64,000 bases of DNA, taken from contig JAEYOJ010000078.1 of NCBI GenBank assembly GCA_023411815.1, forward strand, positions 1 to 64,000, given 5' to 3'. Position numbers and translations under genes: made by a program. Of the stretch, positions 58,790 to 64,000 are shown piece by piece. Under the pieces are notes generated by a model. It saw only the letters and a list, made by a program, of their open reading frames with translations, did not search any database and was not told the origin of the DNA. The number at the start of each line of letters is the position of its first letter. Position 1 is the first letter of the stretch. This stretch comes from Pseudomonadota bacterium (lineage in GTDB: Bacteria; Desulfobacterota; Desulfovibrionia; Desulfovibrionales; Desulfovibrionaceae).

Positions 58790-59389
58790 TCAGTTCTCCT
58801 GCACAAGGTTGCGCACCATGGCCTCGACCTCCCCGGCGGCATAACCGGACATGTCGTCGGCCTGGTGGCCGTTGCGGTCATAAACTACGGTATAAGGCAC
58901 GCCGGTGATCTGATAGGCGGCCAGCAGCTCCCTGGAACTCATGTACACGGGATAGTTGAGGGGCTCATCCTGCAGGAAGCGCCTGACGGGCTCCCGGGTT
59001 TCGTCCACGGAGATGCCGAGAACCACGAGCTGCTCGGGCGTATACTTCTCCCGCAGCGCCTTGAGCTCCGGAAGCTCCTGCCGGCAAGGCGGGCACCAGG
59101 TGGCCCAGAAGTTGACGAGCACGACCTTGCCCTTGCTGCCGTCGATAAACTCCAGAAGCTCGGAATAGCTGAGCACCTTGAGGTCCGCACCGTCGTGAAG
59201 CCTGCCCTCCCCCGTGGCCGCCCCCTGCCGCTCCGCGGCGGCGGTGCCCTGCGGAACGCCGGCCTGGCCCCTGTCCTTCCGCCCGCCGGCGCGATCCGAG
59301 CCGTCATCGGGCGAGCAGGCGGCAAGGCAAAGCAGGGCCAGCACGCAGACCCAAGCCATCAGACACATGAAGCGGTTCGAACCTGTCAT
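58790..59389 (-). CDS. TlpA-like thiol-disulfide oxidoreductase lipoprotein
   Basis: The 199-residue exported protein has a lipobox LCLAAC at about 20-25, a low-complexity linker, and a thioredoxin fold with VLVNFWATWCPPCRQELPEL (WCPPC active site) and the cis-Pro loop GVPYTVVYD. It probably reduces or oxidises disulfides in the periplasm, for example in cytochrome c maturation. No cytochrome-maturation gene is adjacent. The order TlpA-ArgA-hpt on one strand suggests one transcript. Confidence 0.9.
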   Translation of the reverse strand: MTGSNRFMCLMAWVCVLALLCLAACSPDDGSDRAGGRKDRGQAGVPQGTAAAERQGAATGEGRLHDGADLKVLSYSELLEFIDGSKGKVVLVNFWATWCPPCRQELPELKALREKYTPEQLVVLGISVDETREPVRRFLQDEPLNYPVYMSSRELLAAYQITGVPYTVVYDRNGHQADDMSGYAAGEVEAMVRNLVQEN

Positions 59390-59452
59390 CGTTAGAGAAA
59401 CCTCGCGGTGGCGGGCGCAGGCTGTGCATCGTGGCCCGCGCCAGTTCGCCTA

Positions 59453-61858
59453 TTAAGCGCTGACCAGTTGCTTGGCAAGTCTCACGGCCGCCACGGCGTC
59501 CCTTGCGTAGCCGTCGGCTCCGATGGCGTCGGCGTAGCGCTGGGAAACCACCGCTCCGCCGATCATGACCTTGGCCTGCAGGCCGCTTTCGCGCACGAGC
59601 TTCACGACATCCTCCATGCGCACCATGGTCGTGGTCATGAGCGCGGACAGTCCGATGAGCCTGGCGCCATGGCAGCGGGCGGCCTCGACGATGGCCGCGG
59701 CAGGCACGTCCTTGCCCAGATCCAGCACGTCGAAGCCGTGGTTACGCAGAAGCAGGCAGACGATGTTCTTGCCGATGTCGTGGATATCGCCCTCCACCGT
59801 GGCCATGACGATGCGCGGACGCTGTTCGTCCCGGCCGGACTGCTCCAGCAGGGGCCGCAGCCGCTCGAAGCCGAGCTGCATGGTTTCGGCCGAGAGCATG
59901 AGCTGGGGCAGGAAGTATTCGCGGCGCTCGTACTTCTCGCCCACCTCCATGATGCCGGGGATGAGTTCCTGGTTCACCAGGTCAAAGGGGCTGTCGCCGC
60001 GCGCCAGGGCCGCATCCAGCAAGGCAGGCAGGCGGTCCTTGTCGCCCCGGACGACCGCCTCGCGCGGCGTGGCCGCGGCGGCCTCGGCGCCGGCCGGACG
60101 GGAGACCGCGGGACCGGCCTCGCCCGCCTTCCAGGCCGAGAAGCCTGCGATGAAGCGCCCGGCCTGGGCGTCGCGGCCCAGCAGCACCTCGGCCGCGGCC
60201 AGGGCCTCGCGCAGGCGCGGGGAGCCCGGATTGGCGATGCATGCCGTGAGCCCCTCGGCCATGCACATGGCCAGGAAGGTGGAATTGACCAGCTCGCGGG
60301 CCGGCAGGCCGAAGGAAATGTTGGAAAGGCCCAGCACCGTGGGCAGCCGCCAGGCCTCGCGGCAATGGCGGATGACCTCGAAACAGGCCTTGGCCGCCTC
60401 GGGCTTGGAGGACACGGTCAGGGCCAGTGCGTCGACCATGATGAGCCTGCGCGGAATGCCCAGGTCGTCGGCCTTGCGCAGCAGCGACTCGATGGCCGCC
60501 AGCCGTTCGGAGGCGGTCACGGGCAGCTTTTTGCCCGCCAGGGGCAGCAGGATGAACGGCGCGCCGAGCAGCTTGCACAGCGGCCCCAGCTCTTCCAGCC
60601 GGCCGGGCTCGCCGCTGATGGAGTTGACCAGGGGCGAACCGGCGCAGGTCCACAGGCTCTCGGCCATGGCTTGCATGTCGGTGGTGTCGATGGCCAGGGG
60701 CGTGTCGTAACGCTCGGACAGAGCCTTGACCAAGGCGGGCAGGACCTCGGCCTCCTTGACCATGGGCGCGCCCACGTTCACGTCCAGGATGCCGGCTCCG
60801 GCTGAGAGCTGCTCGCCGGCCATGGACAGGGCCTCGCCGAACACCCCGGCCTGCAGTTCCTCGGCCAGCTTCTTCTTGCCCGTGGGATTGATGCGCTCGC
60901 CGATGAGCACGAGGGGCAGCGTATGGTCCACGGCCACGGTGCGGCCGCGGGTGGTCAGCACGAGACAGGGGCTCTCGGGCGGCGTGGACCTGCTCCAGGT
61001 CTTGCCCTGCACGGCCTTGGCCAGCGCCGCGATGTGCTCCGGGCTCGTGCCGCAGCAGCCGCCCAGGAACTTGGCTCCCAGGTCCGCGAAGCGGGCCGTC
61101 TTGTCCGCGAACTCCTCGGGACCGAGAGGGAATACGGTGCGGCCGTTCTCCAGCCTGGGCAGGCCGGCGTTGGGCTGCACATGATAGAACGTCACGAGCC
61201 TGCGCTTCATCAGCTCGACGAGAGCGGCCATCTCCTCGGGCCCGGTGCCGCAGTTCACGCCGACCACGTCCACGCCCAGGTTCTGCATGGTGTCGACGAA
61301 GGTGTCCGGCGGGGTGCCCGTGAGGCTGGTCCTGCCCTCGTAGGTCATGGACACGAGCACGGGCAGATCGCAGACCTGCCGCGCGGCCACGACCACGGCC
61401 TTGGCTTCGGCCAGGTCGAAATGCGTCTCGGCCTTGATAAGGTCCGCGCCGCCCTCGACCAGGCCGCGGATCTGCTCGGCGAAGAGCTCCACCATGTCGC
61501 GGAAGGACAGCGGACCCAGAGGCTCGACGAACAGGCCCGTGGGCCCCACGCTGCCGGCCACGAAAGCCCTTTCGCCGGCGGCCTGCCGGGCGATCTCGGC
61601 CGTGGCTCGGTTGAAGGCTCGCACATCCGCGTCTTTGCCCAGCTTGGGAGCCGTGCCCCCGAAGGTGTTGGTGGTCAGGATGCGCGCGCCCGCAGCCAAG
61701 TATTCCTCGTGCACGCCGCGCAGCACGTCCGGCCGCTGGAGACCGAAAAGCTCCGGCGACATGCCCGCCGGCAGTCCGCGCTTTTGGAGCAAGGTGCCGT
61801 AGGCGCCATCGACCAGGTGGATGGCTTGATCGTTCAAGGCTTTCCTGAAATCGGGCAC
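59453..61858 (-). CDS. metH: Cobalamin-dependent methionine synthase, lacking the reactivation domain
   Basis: The 801-residue enzyme has four parts in order: a homocysteine S-methyltransferase domain (zinc Cys in VVGVNCGTGP and GGCCGTSPEHI), a pterin-binding domain (LIGERINPTGKKKLAEEL), a B12 cap near 600-680, and a B12-binding domain with the axial His693 in GDIHDIGKN. The chain ends there. The C-terminal SAM-dependent reactivation domain of standard MetH, about 330 residues, is absent. The start is GTG 61858, seven bases after AGGAG; the longer frame from 61921 has no site. The DUF4445 protein at 47088 is a candidate reactivator. Confidence 0.93.
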   Translation of the reverse strand: MPDFRKALNDQAIHLVDGAYGTLLQKRGLPAGMSPELFGLQRPDVLRGVHEEYLAAGARILTTNTFGGTAPKLGKDADVRAFNRATAEIARQAAGERAFVAGSVGPTGLFVEPLGPLSFRDMVELFAEQIRGLVEGGADLIKAETHFDLAEAKAVVVAARQVCDLPVLVSMTYEGRTSLTGTPPDTFVDTMQNLGVDVVGVNCGTGPEEMAALVELMKRRLVTFYHVQPNAGLPRLENGRTVFPLGPEEFADKTARFADLGAKFLGGCCGTSPEHIAALAKAVQGKTWSRSTPPESPCLVLTTRGRTVAVDHTLPLVLIGERINPTGKKKLAEELQAGVFGEALSMAGEQLSAGAGILDVNVGAPMVKEAEVLPALVKALSERYDTPLAIDTTDMQAMAESLWTCAGSPLVNSISGEPGRLEELGPLCKLLGAPFILLPLAGKKLPVTASERLAAIESLLRKADDLGIPRRLIMVDALALTVSSKPEAAKACFEVIRHCREAWRLPTVLGLSNISFGLPARELVNSTFLAMCMAEGLTACIANPGSPRLREALAAAEVLLGRDAQAGRFIAGFSAWKAGEAGPAVSRPAGAEAAAATPREAVVRGDKDRLPALLDAALARGDSPFDLVNQELIPGIMEVGEKYERREYFLPQLMLSAETMQLGFERLRPLLEQSGRDEQRPRIVMATVEGDIHDIGKNIVCLLLRNHGFDVLDLGKDVPAAAIVEAARCHGARLIGLSALMTTTMVRMEDVVKLVRESGLQAKVMIGGAVVSQRYADAIGADGYARDAVAAVRLAKQLVSA

Positions 61859-62174
61859 GGTCAAACTCCTGCAGTTATTTCGGGGGGGACGGGAAGCGCG
61901 GTTGGCCTTGCCGGAGAGCAAATCTTGATACTGAAAAGCGTTGAAAAGGACAAACAGAAAATATACCCTGCATGTCTACCTGTCTGTTGGAAAAAGCCGT
62001 TCCGACTTTTTTCAACCTAGCCGACTGCCGAGCGAAAACGCGGCCGTCGCTTGCTGAAGTTTCGCATCGGGCGGGCAGCCCAGACCCGCACAGCCTGTTG
62101 AAAACCGGCCGCCATACCGTGCCACCCACGCGTTTGCCGGCAATTACAACCTGTTCGAAGGCGAATACATATAT
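61859..62174. other. Divergent intergenic region metH / rpoH-type gene
   Basis: These 316 bases contain no gene. Possible promoter on the plus strand: TTGAAA at 61941-61946 and TATACC at 61962-61967, with a short spacer of 15. An AT-rich hairpin GTTGGAAAAAG/CTTTTTTCAAC with loop CCGTTCCGA spans 61986-62016. I looked for a SAM or cobalamin riboswitch before metH and recognised none. Confidence 0.45.
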
Positions 62175-63380
62175 ATGAAGACTTCTCGCCAGAAACGCCC
62201 AGCACCCGACGCCCCAGGCCAGGAACGCCGCAAAGGCCGGCGAGCCGCCGCGGCGGCGGGCGAACCCGGTAATCGCGGCGACGGATCCGAACTCCTCAAG
62301 TCCGGGGACTCCGACGAGGAATCGGCCGACACCGACCTGACCCCGGAGGATGAGGCGGACGCTCCCGAGATGGAGATCGAGGCCGAACCCGACCTCGACG
62401 ACCTGGTCGAGGAACTAGCTCCCGAGGGCATGGACAAGGAAGACGCCGAGGGCGCCGGCGAGGCCTCGCCCCTGGGGTCTGGCGCCTTCCGGCTGCCGGT
62501 TCCCAAGGCCGGGCGAGGCGGCACCGCCGACATCCTGCACCTCTACATGCAGGAAATCAGCCGTTTCCCCATCCTCAAGCCGGAGGAAGAAGTCGAGCTG
62601 GCCAGGCGAGTGCGCGACTCCGGCGACCAGGACGCGGCCTTCCGCCTGGTGACCTCGCACCTGCGGCTGGTGGTCAAGATAGCGATGGACTTTCAGCGCC
62701 GATGGATGCAAAACGTCTTGGACCTCGTCCAGGAAGGCAATGTGGGCCTGATGCGGGCGGTCCAGAAGTTCGACCCTGAAAAGGGTATCAAGTTCTCCTA
62801 CTATGCAGCGTTCTGGATAAGGGCCTATATCCTCAAGTTCATCATGGACAACTGGAGGATGGTCAAGATCGGAACGACCCAGACCCAGCGCAAGCTCTTT
62901 TACAACCTGAACAAAGAGCGCCAGCGTCTGCAAGCCCTGGGCTACGATCCGAACTCGTCCACCCTGTCCGAAAGCCTCGGCGTGAGCGTGGAAGACATCG
63001 AAGAGATGGATCAGCGGCTGTCGAGAAGCGACATGTCCCTGGACATCACGGTCGGCGACGACACCACCGCCACTCGCATGGACTTTCTGCCCGCGCTCGG
63101 GCCGGGCATAGAGGAGACCCTGGCGAACTCGGAAATATCCGCGCTGCTGCGGGAGCATTTGGCCAGCATTGTACCCATGCTGAGCGACAAGGAACAGGAT
63201 ATACTTCAGAAGCGCCTGTTATCGGACTCTCCAGTGACCCTCCGCGAAATCGGTGACCAATATGGGATTACCCGCGAGCGTGTGCGACAGATTGAGGCTC
63301 GGCTTTTGCAGAAGATTCGGGAGCATCTCACCGACAAGATTGAAGACTTTTCCAAGGATTGGATTCGAGAAAATGAGTAA
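62175..63380 (+). CDS. rpoH: RpoH-type (sigma-32 family) sigma factor with acidic N-terminal extension
   Basis: The protein has 401 residues, against about 285 for typical sigma-32. Residues 1-115 are a basic then strongly acidic low-complexity extension. Region 1.2 starts at ILHLYMQEISRFPILKPEEE. Region 2 contains LVQEGNVGLMRAVQKFDPEK and FSYYAAFWIRAYILKFIMDN, and the RpoH box reads QRKLFYNL (238-245). Region 4 ends with REIGDQYGITRERVRQIEAR. It should direct heat-shock transcription. The ribosome-binding site is weak (GAAGG about 12 bases before the ATG). The HD gene overlaps its end by eight bases. Confidence 0.85.
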   Translation: MKTSRQKRPAPDAPGQERRKGRRAAAAAGEPGNRGDGSELLKSGDSDEESADTDLTPEDEADAPEMEIEAEPDLDDLVEELAPEGMDKEDAEGAGEASPLGSGAFRLPVPKAGRGGTADILHLYMQEISRFPILKPEEEVELARRVRDSGDQDAAFRLVTSHLRLVVKIAMDFQRRWMQNVLDLVQEGNVGLMRAVQKFDPEKGIKFSYYAAFWIRAYILKFIMDNWRMVKIGTTQTQRKLFYNLNKERQRLQALGYDPNSSTLSESLGVSVEDIEEMDQRLSRSDMSLDITVGDDTTATRMDFLPALGPGIEETLANSEISALLREHLASIVPMLSDKEQDILQKRLLSDSPVTLREIGDQYGITRERVRQIEARLLQKIREHLTDKIEDFSKDWIRENE

Positions 63381-64000
63381 TGTCCTCTCCGGTTTCAAGC
63401 GGGAGGCGAGAAAGATCGCGTCGTCACTCAATACTCCCAAGTTCTACATCGCCTGTGCGGCCGATTACGACGCCTCCCATGAGCATTTCTTCGACAACCC
63501 CATCATCTTTCGCCTGCGCGAGGATGTCATCCCCTTCCTGTACGACGACTACGGTCACGGCATCGAGCACTCGAAGAACGTGGCCATAGATGCGGGAGCC
63601 ATCGTGCTGGCCGAGACCAAGGGCCAGGACAGGGACAGCGCGCGCCGCATGGTCATGCTGGCCCAGGTGGCCGGCCTGCTGCACGACGTCTGTCGCTTGG
63701 ACCTGGACCATGCGCGCCACAGCGCCGAGACCGCGCGCCGCATTCTGTCCAGCTATCCGTTGAGCGACGAGGACCGCGACATCGTGGCCTACGCCATAGC
63801 CAACCACGAGACGACGAGCCCCGTGGAACCGGCGGGCGACACGACGCGCCAGATCGTTTCCGACGCGCTACACGACGCCGACGTGTTCCGTTGGGGACCG
63901 GACTATTTCGTTACCGCGCTGTGGGAGATCTGCGACTACCAGGACTGGCCCATCAGCGCCACCATCGAACGCTTCCCGGCGGCCCTGGAGCGCGCGACCG
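63373..64000 (+). CDS. HD-domain phosphohydrolase-like protein (cut by window end)
   Basis: The frame starts at ATG 63373 within the sigma gene's last codons and runs off the window after 209 complete codons. It has the HD pattern: EHSKNVAIDAG, LLHDVCRLD (the His-Asp pair), YAIANHET, and DALHDADVFRWGPDY. Such proteins hydrolyse phosphate esters or nucleotides; the substrate is unknown. Overlap with the sigma gene points to translational coupling. The 3' end is missing. Confidence 0.85.
   Translation, partial: MSNVLSGFKREARKIASSLNTPKFYIACAADYDASHEHFFDNPIIFRLREDVIPFLYDDYGHGIEHSKNVAIDAGAIVLAETKGQDRDSARRMVMLAQVAGLLHDVCRLDLDHARHSAETARRILSSYPLSDEDRDIVAYAIANHETTSPVEPAGDTTRQIVSDALHDADVFRWGPDYFVTALWEICDYQDWPISATIERFPAALERAT

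Noticed and set aside
61859..62174. SAM or cobalamin riboswitch upstream of metH
   Set aside because: No recognisable core motif; only an AT-rich hairpin at 61986-62016 is present.

Overview
The window is high-GC and densely packed with Bacteria-type housekeeping genes. The gene content and order point to a member of the Desulfovibrionales (a sulfate-reducing Desulfovibrio relative). The pointers are the yicC-remA(DUF370)-gmk-pyrF run, a MucR/Ros-type regulator, the short ArgA-like acetyltransferase, a RamA-like DUF4445 protein beside a MetH with no reactivation domain, the flagellin type, and an operator-like palindrome matching the HcpR pattern of sulfate reducers. This placement is inferred from gene content; no database search was run.

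Layout. 0-16 kb: a DUF362 protein, a PsiE-like membrane protein, tex, rsgA, prmA, a HhH-GPD glycosylase, an EnvC-like LytM protein, ctpA, a divergent polysaccharide deacetylase, a three-gene ABC importer (binding protein, terminator, permease, ATPase), ndk and proC. 16-21 kb: a mucR-like gene, an AT-rich gene-free stretch, cobD/cbiB, the decayed C-terminal end of a [NiFe]-hydrogenase large subunit, an HcpR/CRP-like palindrome, an orphan TAXI-type binding protein and a CelD/FemAB-like acyltransferase. 21-35 kb: trmL, tRNA-Val, rfbB-rfbD, hrcA-grpE-dnaK with a degenerate CIRCE, an LpoA-like lipoprotein-gatC-gatA, a glycosyltransferase, mnmA and a PilZ protein. 35-44 kb: a TPR protein, mtaB, yicC-remA-gmk-pyrF-TPR, recJ and an SH3/coiled-coil protein. 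43-49 kb on the minus strand: the overlapping set DUF4445 - Rsm22-like - lipB - lipA. 48-54 kb: a PilZ membrane protein, a small zinc-ribbon protein, an M23 peptidase, flagellin behind a sigma-28 promoter, and an EamA exporter. 54-64 kb: tRNA-Pro, radA, a DUF3426 zinc-ribbon protein, hpt, an ArgA-like GNAT, a TlpA-like lipoprotein, metH, an rpoH-type sigma factor with a long acidic extension, and an HD-domain protein cut by the window edge.

How the genes work together. Cell-envelope maturation (EnvC-like, CtpA, deacetylase, LpoA-like, M23), translation and tRNA modification (gatCA, mnmA, mtaB, trmL, prmA, rsgA, Rsm22), heat shock (CIRCE/HrcA with an RpoH-type sigma) and one-carbon/cobalamin metabolism (metH, DUF4445, cobD) dominate.

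The least ordinary features are four. The first is a palindromic intergenic repeat in at least three copies, whose end supplies the TAG stop codon of two different genes. The second is the hydrogenase remnant. The third is an apparent AUU start codon for mnmA. The fourth is a roughly 300-residue basic, glycine-rich tail on the Rsm22-like protein. No CRISPR array, insertion sequence, prophage or clear undescribed multi-gene system was found.
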